From assembly GCA_020634555.1 (NCBI GenBank), contig JACKBK010000003.1:1-64000 (forward strand): a stretch of DNA of 64,000 nt, written 5' to 3'. Shown here one piece after another: positions 18,436 through 26,983 of the stretch. The first letter of the stretch is position 1; each line of letters opens with the position of its first letter. The DNA comes from Caldilineae bacterium. Lineage in GTDB: Bacteria; Chloroflexota; Anaerolineae; JAAEKA01. The notes beneath the pieces were generated by a model. That model saw only the letters and a program-made list of their open reading frames with translations, ran no database searches and was not told where the DNA came from. The position numbers were made by a program, and so were the translations under genes.

Positions 18436-20085
18436 CTACCGCAGATAGCCCAGCGCAGTCAACCGGTCGGCAATCGCGGCAGACTCATCGGCCGATGAAA
18501 CGCCATGCCCGTCCAGCAGCGCAACCTCGGGCAGCGCATCACCGCCACGCAGGGGCGGATGGCTTGCCAGAAAGCCAGGCTCAAAGAGCGCTTCGATGAT
18601 CTGGCCGTCCAGCGTGCTGGGCAGCGCAAGGTCCAGCGCATAGAACATCGTCGGCAGCACATCCTCGATGCTGTGTTCCGGCAACACAGCGCCGCGCCGC
18701 ACGCCCGGTCCCAGCGCCATGAAAACGCCGGACGGCTGGTGAATGCCGGCGCCCTCAGCTGCCGCGGCGCTGATCACGCCCGTGCTCGACAGCTCCGAAG
18801 TAGGCTCGTAGCCCGCGGCCAGGGTGAACAGCAGGTCGGGCGCGTTGGCGCTGTACCGGCCTCGATAGACCTCCTCTCTGCGGTAGGTCTTCTGGACAAC
18901 CGGCAAGCCGCTATGTGGGTCGCGCACGGCCAACAAGGCCTCCTCAATCTGACCGAGCACCTGGCCGCCATCAGCTGGGTCAAGCGATCCGTAGGGCTCG
19001 CGGCCGCGCAGGTTGAGATAGATGGCATGTTCCATCGCGTAGCCGGAATAGGCGCTCGTGCGATCCCAATCGATCAGGCGGCTGACTGCCAGCGCCTGGC
19101 GTCCCCGTTGAAGCAGCGTTCGGGGGATCAGCCGCTTGACGCGCCGCAATGGAGCGCGCAACCGTTGGCGCATAGTTGCTTTGCCTGTTGTGTAAACCAG
19201 CCATCCCTGTTCAGCCAGCCACTGGTCCACGTGAAATCGGTAGCGCAACGGCCCGAAACCGTGATCGGACAGGAAAAACACATGGGTCTCCGGCGCGGCC
19301 GCCTCTGCCAGCAACCTGCCTACGACACGATCCAGCTCGCGGTAGCAGCTTTCCACAGCCTCATGCAGCGCCGTGCGTTCCAGGCTGCCGTCGTCCGCCA
19401 GAAGTTCCTCGATAGCCTGCCAGGCCCAATGCTGCAAGCGGTCCCAGGTCTCGAAGACAACGGTGAACACGTCGGTCGGGTTGTCTTGTAGCAGCCGGAA
19501 GATAGCCTCTTCCCGGCGCAGCAGCACCTGGTGCAAATCCTGTGCGATGCCGGTCATGCCTGTCGCGCTTTGGAAGTCGCGCTCGTGGAGCTTGATCCGC
19601 AAATCGCAGACATAGCCGGCCTGCCGCAGACCATCGGCCAGCTCCGGCGGATCGGTAAACGGACTCTCGATGCTGGGAGTCAACATGCCGGTGACCACAT
19701 AGCTGCCCGCGGGCATAGGCTGGGGCGGCCAGGTCATAGGCAGGTTCACGACGCCGGTGGTGAGGCCGTGCTCAGCCAGCCAGTGCCAAAGCCGCGGCAC
19801 GCGCAGGTCTGAGCTGTTGACAAAGGTTCGCTCCAGATGGTTGTCCAGGGGATGGCGAAAGGAGAAGATGCCGTGACCGCCAGGCCCCAGACCGGTCATG
19901 AAACTGCACCACGCCGGCGCCGTCAACGGCGGCACCGTGGACTGCAAGACGCCGCGGGCGCCCTGGTCCATGGCGCGGCTCAGGTTTGGCAACCAGCCTT
20001 GAGCGGCCATCGGCTGCAACAGGTCGAACGTCGCGCCGTCCAGTCCAATCACCAGCAAGCGCGGCGGTTTGATCGGGGCGCTCAT
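18436..20085 (-). CDS. Alkaline-phosphatase-superfamily phosphodiesterase-like protein (copy 1)
   Basis: 549 residues from the ATG at 20085, which has GGAGGAAG directly upstream and overlaps the flippase stop by four bases (ATGA). Same fold signs as the following gene: LLVIGLDGATFDLL, PPLTAPAWCSFMTG with the nucleophile Thr, FLSDHGFGPL with the Asp-His pair, and IHQPSGVFMALGPG near the last metal site. The overlap with a Wzx-like flippase gene ties it to export of a lipid-linked glycan. Two full-length paralogues side by side suggest two distinct substrates or a heteromeric enzyme. Confidence 0.85.
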   Translation of the reverse strand: MSAPIKPPRLLVIGLDGATFDLLQPMAAQGWLPNLSRAMDQGARGVLQSTVPPLTAPAWCSFMTGLGPGGHGIFSFRHPLDNHLERTFVNSSDLRVPRLWHWLAEHGLTTGVVNLPMTWPPQPMPAGSYVVTGMLTPSIESPFTDPPELADGLRQAGYVCDLRIKLHERDFQSATGMTGIAQDLHQVLLRREEAIFRLLQDNPTDVFTVVFETWDRLQHWAWQAIEELLADDGSLERTALHEAVESCYRELDRVVGRLLAEAAAPETHVFFLSDHGFGPLRYRFHVDQWLAEQGWLVYTTGKATMRQRLRAPLRRVKRLIPRTLLQRGRQALAVSRLIDWDRTSAYSGYAMEHAIYLNLRGREPYGSLDPADGGQVLGQIEEALLAVRDPHSGLPVVQKTYRREEVYRGRYSANAPDLLFTLAAGYEPTSELSSTGVISAAAAEGAGIHQPSGVFMALGPGVRRGAVLPEHSIEDVLPTMFYALDLALPSTLDGQIIEALFEPGFLASHPPLRGGDALPEVALLDGHGVSSADESAAIADRLTALGYLR

Positions 20086-21788
20086 TTCTTCCTCCGCGAC
20101 AACTGCAGCATGGCCTGAATGCTCTCTTTCTCGTCCTCGTCGAAGGTGCGCAGCAGGACCAGCGCCACAACAAAGCCGGCCAGCCCGATCAACCCGACCA
20201 CCAGCACCTCCAGCACCGCGCCCAGCGTGCCGCCAGGCACCACGCCGCCGGCCTGCAGGCGCAGGAAAAGCAGATTGCCCAGCAGAAACACCAGACCGGT
20301 CAGTGCGCCGGCCAGCACGATGCGCAACAGGGAAGGCAGCAACCTGCGCCAGTGGAAATGCCGCCACATGGCCCCTGTACCGACAACGAAGAAGATACCC
20401 TCGGCGGCGAAGATCGCGTAGACCACGCCCATCGCCTGATAGGCCGGAATAGTCAGGTAAGCCACTACCAGTCCAACAGCAGCACCCAGAAACAGACCGA
20501 CGGTCTCCAACCGCTGCCGCCCCAGCGCGACCAGTGTGACGCCATACAGCCAGTTGGGGAAGTAGAGCACGATCACCCAGCCCAACAGCGACAGAACGGC
20601 CGCAGCCGCGGCCAGATCGATACTTTCACCAAGAAGCAGTTCCACCAGCGGGTCGGCCAGAAATGTGAAGGCCAGCCCGATCAGCAGGCTGATGGCAAAA
20701 AACAGCTTCAGGCTCTTGGCAAACGCGGTGTCGAACTCGCTCTGGCGCGCGCCCACCCGGTTGCTGAACACCGGCAGCATGGCAGCGGCAAACGCGGCCG
20801 GGATGATGCGGAGTTGCTGCACAGCCCGCAGCGGACCGTAGAGCACGCCGTTGACAAGATCGCCCTGGGTCTGGCCCAGCCACAGCACCGTCAACACCAC
20901 GCCGGCGCGCCAGATGTAGCTGCGCAGCAACAGGCTGATGCCGACCGGCGCCGACTCGACCAACATGTGCCACGAAAGAGCAACGTTCTGCCAGGCCGCG
21001 CCCATTTTCTCGCCGGCTGCGTTGACCACGGCGCGCGCGGCTTCCTTGCCATCCCGACGCCAGCTACGCAGCGCGGCCGGCGAGCTGCGCAGGGCGATCC
21101 AGCCGCCGCGCACCGTCTCCGGCATGAACGAGGCGCGGGCAAACCCGCGCGTCACGCTGGTCCGCCAGAGATAGGCCAGCCGCAGGCCGTTGGCTACCAA
21201 CCGTGCAGCGAACAGGGCCACCAGTCCCCAGTCCAGCCAGACCACCAACAGCGTCACTGCCAGCAACGATACCTGCGCGATGTTGATGCCCCAGAACTGG
21301 TACTCCATGCGCTGATAGCCCTGAAACACTGCGCCGAACACATCGCCCATCAGAAACACAACCTGGGCGACATAGTAGACCATCACCGCCAACCAGAGCT
21401 CCCGATCGCCGGTCTGCGCGGCCATAACACCTACGACGACCATTACCGCCAGCGCCAGCAACGTGCGCAACGTCCAGATGGCGCTGGTCAACCGGTCGGA
21501 CTGGGGTAAGTCACGCGAGATCTCGCGCACGAGGATGCGGTTCATGCCCATGTCTACAAGCGCGATGAACAGCTCGATGAAGCTGACAGCGTAGGCGTAA
21601 CGTCCCAGGCCCGCCTGCCCCAGATAGCGCGCGATGATGCCCACCATGATCAGGCTGACGGCTGCCTGGAAACTGAACGCGGCCAACAGCAGGCCAGAGT
21701 TGATGGCGACCCGGCGTTCCGGACGCGCGCTGCCTGCATCGCCGATTGGCGGCGTGTTCTCCGCGTTTAGCGGACTGCTGGTAGACAT
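20082..21788 (-). CDS. Oligosaccharide flippase (Wzx/MOP superfamily)
   Basis: 568 residues with about 12 to 14 hydrophobic segments in the MOP exporter order. The N-terminal part (LIMVGIIARYLGQAGLGRYAY and MGMNRILVREISR) matches polysaccharide biosynthesis (RfbX/Wzx) proteins. A long basic cytoplasmic loop near 235-285 is larger than usual. It would flip undecaprenyl- or other lipid-linked oligosaccharide units across the membrane. It lies 12 bases after the methyltransferase gene and overlaps the first phosphodiesterase-like gene, so all are co-transcribed. Confidence 0.88.
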   Translation of the reverse strand: MSTSSPLNAENTPPIGDAGSARPERRVAINSGLLLAAFSFQAAVSLIMVGIIARYLGQAGLGRYAYAVSFIELFIALVDMGMNRILVREISRDLPQSDRLTSAIWTLRTLLALAVMVVVGVMAAQTGDRELWLAVMVYYVAQVVFLMGDVFGAVFQGYQRMEYQFWGINIAQVSLLAVTLLVVWLDWGLVALFAARLVANGLRLAYLWRTSVTRGFARASFMPETVRGGWIALRSSPAALRSWRRDGKEAARAVVNAAGEKMGAAWQNVALSWHMLVESAPVGISLLLRSYIWRAGVVLTVLWLGQTQGDLVNGVLYGPLRAVQQLRIIPAAFAAAMLPVFSNRVGARQSEFDTAFAKSLKLFFAISLLIGLAFTFLADPLVELLLGESIDLAAAAAVLSLLGWVIVLYFPNWLYGVTLVALGRQRLETVGLFLGAAVGLVVAYLTIPAYQAMGVVYAIFAAEGIFFVVGTGAMWRHFHWRRLLPSLLRIVLAGALTGLVFLLGNLLFLRLQAGGVVPGGTLGAVLEVLVVGLIGLAGFVVALVLLRTFDEDEKESIQAMLQLSRRKK

Positions 21789-21800
21789 GGTCGCATTAAC

Positions 21801-22610
21801 TCAGACAGGTTTCTCACCGACGTAGAGCAGATGCTCGGATGCGCCGTAGAGGCTCGGCTCCTGGCCGAAGCGATAGTTGAGCTCCACCCACGCCTGCCAG
21901 GCCTCCCCATGAAGCTCATTCACAGCCTCTTCAACCCCGGAGACGACACCTTCAACACCGACCTTGAGCAGCGTGCGAAGGCCGCATCTCTCCATCAGTG
22001 GCGTGATCTCGTCGGGATGTGCAAAGTAGGCCTGAGGAAACCCTGTTCCCTGGTCGTGAACTCCTGTTTCCAGTAACTGGCGTACGTACTGGGGGTCGTT
22101 CACAACCAACAGAGGTTCTGCCTTCGCCGCATAGCGAAAGGGAGCGAAGCGAGTGACGAAGGCCGCAAACAGACATCCGCCGGCCTTCAACACACGCACA
22201 GCTTCCTGGACGGCTCGCTGGCGCTCGGAGCGAGTCAGCAAGTGATACAGTGGCCCCAGAAGCAGCACAGCATCGTACCCATCGTCACCAAAGGCGTCGA
22301 GGTTCATGGCGTTGGCCTGGACGGCGTCGTGAAGCTGGACGCCAGCATCGGCCGCTTTCTGCTCTGCGAACTCCAGACAGCCGGCGGCCAGATCCACCAA
22401 TGTGACTGTATACCCGTGCGCCGCGAGTTCGATGGCGTAACGGCCCGGCCCGCCGCCTATATCAAGCACAGAGCAGGGCGGTGACGGCAAGAACGATTCC
22501 AGCGTCCTCAGCGTCACAGCGAACTCGGTGCGATGCTTCTCCAGCCGCTGCCACTCAGTATCCGTGTTCTGACTGTAATGATCTTCGACCAGTTGCGTTT
22601 TTGTGGTCAT
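21801..22610 (-). CDS. Class I SAM-dependent methyltransferase
   Basis: 269 residues from the ATG at 22610 (GGAGAG six bases upstream). SAM-binding motif I is VLDIGGGPGRYAIELA, motif II is TVTLVDLAAGCLEFA, and motif IV is YDAVLLLGPLYHLL, the pattern of Methyltransf_11/25 proteins. The position in a polymer operon between a membrane enzyme and a flippase suggests O-methylation of a sugar or lipid intermediate; this is an inference from context. Gap of 11 bases to the upstream gene. Confidence 0.87.
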   Translation of the reverse strand: MTTKTQLVEDHYSQNTDTEWQRLEKHRTEFAVTLRTLESFLPSPPCSVLDIGGGPGRYAIELAAHGYTVTLVDLAAGCLEFAEQKAADAGVQLHDAVQANAMNLDAFGDDGYDAVLLLGPLYHLLTRSERQRAVQEAVRVLKAGGCLFAAFVTRFAPFRYAAKAEPLLVVNDPQYVRQLLETGVHDQGTGFPQAYFAHPDEITPLMERCGLRTLLKVGVEGVVSGVEEAVNELHGEAWQAWVELNYRFGQEPSLYGASEHLLYVGEKPV

Positions 22611-22621
22611 GGCTCTCCGGG

Positions 22622-24907
22622 TCACTCCGACGGCAGCGTCTGCACAAACCCCGGCAGCACCGTCCGCCATACGGCGCTTTCCGGCGGCTGACCGGCGGGC
22701 GTCAAGCCGACCTCGAGATCGTAACCCTGGGTCTCGCCGTTCGGCGGCTGCGGCAATAGCAGTCGCGCTGCCAGGAAACGGCGTGATCCCGACGCCAATG
22801 TTCGCAGCCCCGGCGCGCGGTCCCGCAACTCAAGCGCTGCCGACGCAACGCTGTCGCCGCGCGCATCCAGCAAACGGGCAAACGCCAGATGGTCCAGCGC
22901 CAAACCTGGCGCAAGGGTTTCCGCATTGACCTCCCAGAACACATTCAGCACCACAGCGTCCTGGTCCAGATCATACTGCACAGCCACCAGCCGCAACTGT
23001 TGGCCGTCGTTCAGCGTCACCAGCGGCCAATCTTCGCTGATCGTGTTGCCGCTTGCGAACGACTCGATGGTGTAGTCGAACTGTGATCGAAACGCCCACG
23101 GCTGTGCCGTTTCCAGCCAGAACTGCTCTACCGGCCGGTTCAGGTGGCCGGAAGCCGACAGAAACAGCTCAGCGGTGCCGAGATCTGTTACCACCGGAGC
23201 CAGTTGCACGCCTGTCCGCAATTGATCAGCCGTCAGGCGCGCACTTTCACGACCGCCATCGTCGTACTGCGTCACCAACTCGACCTGCGGCGCGAGCGCG
23301 ACAGCCTGCGCTATCCGCCCTGCCAGGCTAAGATCCAGGTCAGCTTGCAGGCGCTGGATGCCGCCCGGCGTTGAGAGCAAGACAGCATGGCCGAGTCGCT
23401 CCACACCTGATTGCGATTCGGCCAACGTGACAGCAAGTGGGCGCTGCAAGCGTTCCAGTAGCAGCAATGCATCGCCCAAGTGCCAGATCACGCGGTAGTC
23501 CCGCAGCAGGCCAAGCCTGGCAGCGGAGCCGGCCGGGAATGGATCGTGCGCCGGATCGTCGTCCAGACCCAGCATTATAAACCGCGGACCGTCGCTGCTG
23601 CCAATTTCCAGCGGCAGATCGGCCAGTGACCGGACCGACGCGCTTGGCTGAAAGGCCAGATCGCTGGCGACGACGGAGGGAAGCAGCTCAGCCGTGGCGT
23701 CTACCGTTCCCTTGTCGACGATTTCCAGCAGCCGCGGCCGCAAGAGATAGGCCTCCAGCCGCGCATCACTGACATCCGGCTGAGGCTTGTTCAGCGCCCA
23801 GGCAGCGTAGGAACGCAACGTCGCCACACGCGCGTTGAGATAGTCCACCTGGACATTGGCGCTGACCACCGGGAAGGAAAGGATGAGCATGGCTACAAAC
23901 GCTCCGCCGAACCGCCGTGCTGCCACGCGCGTCGTCAGCACGAGCGCCAGAACGCCAACCGCGGCCGCGGCAGCCTGAAAGAACAACCAGGGATGGCCCC
24001 ACGGCCGCACAAACGCCTCGCGGAAGGCCAGCAAGAGCAGCGCGGCTGTCAGTCCGCAGGCCAGCCAATCGACCGCCTGTTCCGGCTGCCCGCGCAGCGC
24101 GCGCCAACAGGCTGCCAGCGTCCCGGCGAAGATCAGCAGGATTGTCAACGCCAGCAGCAGGAACGCCGACCCGCTGGCGACGCCAGTAGCATACGCCGGC
24201 GCCGGTGCGGCCACCAGACTGCGCAGCCGCAGCGCGTTGGCGATGTGGGCGGGCAGGTCGATGCCAAGCGCCAGCGCCAACAACGGGCCGATCAGCAACC
24301 ACGCTGCCAGCACGACCGTCGTGAAGCGCCGCTGACGCGCACCGGGCCAAACCAGTCGAAAAACCAGCACAACCGCGACCATCGCCAGCGCCGCCAGCCC
24401 GACGCTGGACTGGAGGTAGAACAGCAACCAGCTCAGGCCGGCCGCTGCCAGCAGACTGAGCAACGTCTCGCGCTGTCCATAGTCTACCAGCACCACCAGC
24501 ATCACCAGCCATAGAATCACCGCCAGCGGGAAGACATACGAGCGTACGCCCTCGACTACCAGCGCACCGGCAAGAATCCCCAGCAACGCTTCAACTGAGT
24601 TGGCCCGGCGAAACAGCAGGAACAGGCCGTAGACCACTGCTGCTGCCACCAGCAGGTCAAAGACTAACATCCAGCCGCGTCCTGTCTGCGGCGCGCGCGT
24701 CGCCATCCGGCTCAAAGGACCGAGGGCAAAGACGGTACTGGACGGGTCCACGTTTCCGCTCTGCGACGCCAGATCGACCGCATACTGAGCCGGGGACAGC
24801 AGCGCGGCCGGCGCGCCGCGGAAGCCTGGCTGCGGCATCAGCATGACAGCCACCAACACAAATAGCGCCCACTTGGCGACGCGCGCCAGCCACAGACGTG
24901 CAGTCAT
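22622..24907 (-). CDS. Large polytopic membrane protein with extracytoplasmic beta-rich tail
   Basis: 761 residues. The N-terminal half has about ten hydrophobic helices in the style of GT-C membrane glycosyltransferases, but no clear acidic catalytic loop was found. The C-terminal half (about 380-761) is soluble and beta-rich and includes a LNVFWEV segment of the kind shared by several membrane proteins in this window. The start overlaps the stop of the upstream gene (ATGA). The helices RPWGHPWLFFQAAAAAVG closely resemble RAFGHPWYFFQSAPAAIG in that neighbour, so the two are paralogues. Function unknown; polymer assembly or export is inferred from context. Confidence 0.7.
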   Translation of the reverse strand: MTARLWLARVAKWALFVLVAVMLMPQPGFRGAPAALLSPAQYAVDLASQSGNVDPSSTVFALGPLSRMATRAPQTGRGWMLVFDLLVAAAVVYGLFLLFRRANSVEALLGILAGALVVEGVRSYVFPLAVILWLVMLVVLVDYGQRETLLSLLAAAGLSWLLFYLQSSVGLAALAMVAVVLVFRLVWPGARQRRFTTVVLAAWLLIGPLLALALGIDLPAHIANALRLRSLVAAPAPAYATGVASGSAFLLLALTILLIFAGTLAACWRALRGQPEQAVDWLACGLTAALLLLAFREAFVRPWGHPWLFFQAAAAAVGVLALVLTTRVAARRFGGAFVAMLILSFPVVSANVQVDYLNARVATLRSYAAWALNKPQPDVSDARLEAYLLRPRLLEIVDKGTVDATAELLPSVVASDLAFQPSASVRSLADLPLEIGSSDGPRFIMLGLDDDPAHDPFPAGSAARLGLLRDYRVIWHLGDALLLLERLQRPLAVTLAESQSGVERLGHAVLLSTPGGIQRLQADLDLSLAGRIAQAVALAPQVELVTQYDDGGRESARLTADQLRTGVQLAPVVTDLGTAELFLSASGHLNRPVEQFWLETAQPWAFRSQFDYTIESFASGNTISEDWPLVTLNDGQQLRLVAVQYDLDQDAVVLNVFWEVNAETLAPGLALDHLAFARLLDARGDSVASAALELRDRAPGLRTLASGSRRFLAARLLLPQPPNGETQGYDLEVGLTPAGQPPESAVWRTVLPGFVQTLPSE

Positions 24908-26979
24908 CGTGCGTCCATCTCCTGAACCACAACCTGTGTGATGTGGTAGGTGAACTCCGGCTGGAAGGCGCGCGGCAGGTCGGTCTCGAAGCGCACCCGC
25001 TTTACCCGGCGGCCGTCCCGGCCGAGGCTCTCCAGATAGACCTGCGCGTCGTCCAGGGTCTCAACGAAGGGATCAACCAGCGCCTGATCGTTGACCATGG
25101 TCTTGACCGCGCGGTAGGTGCGCGTCTCGCCGTCCTCAAACTCCAGCGTTACCCAGAGCAGCTTGGGCTGGTATAGAAAGCGCTCGACCTTGCCGCGCAG
25201 CGAGTACTCGATGTCGGCAGTGATGAACTGCAAGGCATCTGTCGGCTCCAGGTCGATGAACTCGCCCAGCCGCGCTGTCCCGGTCGCTCCAGGCGTCTCG
25301 GTTACCACCAACGGCTGCTCACGCCGTTGCAAAAGCAGAAAGCCCGGCGTCCGCTGGACGATCTGGTAGTGGGAGAGCAAGGTACGCCGCGTCCTTGGCT
25401 CGGTGAAGAAGGGATGTCGCCCATCGATGTCGCCCATCGAGAACAGGATGAACTCTGGCGCGCTGTCGGAAAGGTACTTGTCAGCGTTGCGTTGATCCAA
25501 CCAACCGTCGTAGGCGGTGTAACTCTGGATCACCGGCCGAGGGTCATAGGCCAGACCATTGAAGTAAATCGTGGAGATCTCCCACGGCATCACGTCCACA
25601 CTGCCGTTGCCGATCAAGTCGAGGGTGCTTTGCGGCAACGCCTGGGTCTGCACGTTTGGGTTCCCCTCATAGTAGGGCGGTCCGCTGACAGCCATGCGAC
25701 CGTAGTTGCGCAGATGTTCCACCTTGACGTCAAGTGCCTCGGTGCTATAAAGCTGCACGCCGGCAGGAAAGGCGCAAAGCAACGCCAAGAGGAAAACACC
25801 AGCACTCCACCGCGCCAGGGATGATTGGGCTATCTTCTCAGAAACAGTTTGATAAGACTTCGGAAGTCGCCGATTGCCAGCCTCGACCGGCCCGCGACGG
25901 TTGGTGTCCCCTCCGTCTGTTGACTCGGCGACTTTCGAAGTCTCGGCGGAATCTTGAGATGTTACCAGCCGGGCATACAACGCCAAAAGCCCAATAGCCG
26001 CCGGCGCCGACTGGAAAAAGTACCAGGGGTGTCCAAAGGCGCGCACATAGGCATGTTTGAACACAAGAAAGAGGTACCCTGCGATCATCAGGTACGCCAG
26101 CGCAAAATCAAGGTTCTTCAGAATCGTCCGCCAGTTGACCAGCGCCAGCAGCAAAAAGGCAGCGATGATGGCCAACGACAGCGGCAACATCTCCTGTGGC
26201 GCCGAGCTGAGCGCAAAGGGCAGCGCCATGGCGTCGTTGTACGCGTCAGCTAAATGCCAGGAGCCCGCTATGAAGCCGGCCATATCCACGTTGAGCACCA
26301 CCGCAAGAACCACGCCCAATATCACAAACCCCGCGCCGGCCAGCAAAGCCGGCCGGCGGCCATACGGCCGCGGCAGAATCACCAGATAGGCCAGATACAC
26401 CACCATCAGGGTCAGCGCAGGGAGTCCCATGTTGGCCTTGGTGAAGAAGATCAGCCAACTGTATAGCACCGCCAGGGCCAGCGCCCACAGCGCGCCGCGC
26501 CACAGGTGATAGATCAGCAGAAACAGGAAGATGACGAAGAGGGTATTGATCAGCGCGATGGTGTGCGGTGGCACGACCCTGAACAGGAAGGCTGCCAGGA
26601 AGACCAGAAACACCGACAGATAGGTACGCGTCTCGCGCAGCGTCAGGTATAGCACCACCGCAATGCTGCCCATCAGAAACAGGTCCCACACCATCATGGC
26701 CAGCGGGCTGACGCCGATGTTAAGTCGCGTCGAAAGAATGCCCAGCGGACCAAAGGTGAAGATGAAGTCCTCGCCAAAGCGCATTCCGCGCTCGAAGGCC
26801 AGGTTGATGGCGATGGCCCAGGAAGGATCCAGTCCGGCGTTGGGACGCACAAACAGGAAATCGGGCAGGAGGAAGAAGAAAGCCAGCAACCCCAGCGCGG
26901 CGCGGTAGACACGGAAGAGCGGGCGCAAAAGCTCGGCCGGCGGCTCCCCAGCCAAAGGAAGTGCATGGACTTTGGTCAT
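24904..26979 (-). CDS. Large polytopic membrane protein, paralogue of the next gene, with palindromic DNA insert
   Basis: 691 residues from the ATG at 26979. About 11 hydrophobic helices in the first 350 residues, then a hydrophilic insert of roughly 40 residues (about 345-385; TSKVAESTDGGDTNRRG) that is encoded by an 89-bp inverted-repeat element at 25855-25943. Another hydrophobic segment and a beta-rich C-terminal region follow. The aromatic motif AFGHPWYFFQS is shared with the downstream paralogue. It lies four bases after the stop of the DUF2142-like gene and overlaps the next start. Role unknown; probably polymer or glycolipid assembly at the membrane. Confidence 0.72.
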   Translation of the reverse strand: MTKVHALPLAGEPPAELLRPLFRVYRAALGLLAFFFLLPDFLFVRPNAGLDPSWAIAINLAFERGMRFGEDFIFTFGPLGILSTRLNIGVSPLAMMVWDLFLMGSIAVVLYLTLRETRTYLSVFLVFLAAFLFRVVPPHTIALINTLFVIFLFLLIYHLWRGALWALALAVLYSWLIFFTKANMGLPALTLMVVYLAYLVILPRPYGRRPALLAGAGFVILGVVLAVVLNVDMAGFIAGSWHLADAYNDAMALPFALSSAPQEMLPLSLAIIAAFLLLALVNWRTILKNLDFALAYLMIAGYLFLVFKHAYVRAFGHPWYFFQSAPAAIGLLALYARLVTSQDSAETSKVAESTDGGDTNRRGPVEAGNRRLPKSYQTVSEKIAQSSLARWSAGVFLLALLCAFPAGVQLYSTEALDVKVEHLRNYGRMAVSGPPYYEGNPNVQTQALPQSTLDLIGNGSVDVMPWEISTIYFNGLAYDPRPVIQSYTAYDGWLDQRNADKYLSDSAPEFILFSMGDIDGRHPFFTEPRTRRTLLSHYQIVQRTPGFLLLQRREQPLVVTETPGATGTARLGEFIDLEPTDALQFITADIEYSLRGKVERFLYQPKLLWVTLEFEDGETRTYRAVKTMVNDQALVDPFVETLDDAQVYLESLGRDGRRVKRVRFETDLPRAFQPEFTYHITQVVVQEMDAR
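25855..25943. repeat. 89-bp palindromic element inserted in frame in a coding gene
   Basis: 19-bp arms (25855-25873 and 25925-25943) are inverted copies with one mismatch and enclose about 51 bases. The element keeps the reading frame of the membrane-protein gene and adds hydrophilic residues between two membrane segments, where the downstream paralogue has none. It looks like a MITE- or RPE-like insert rather than a regulatory site. Confidence 0.65.
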
Positions 26980-26983
26980 GATG

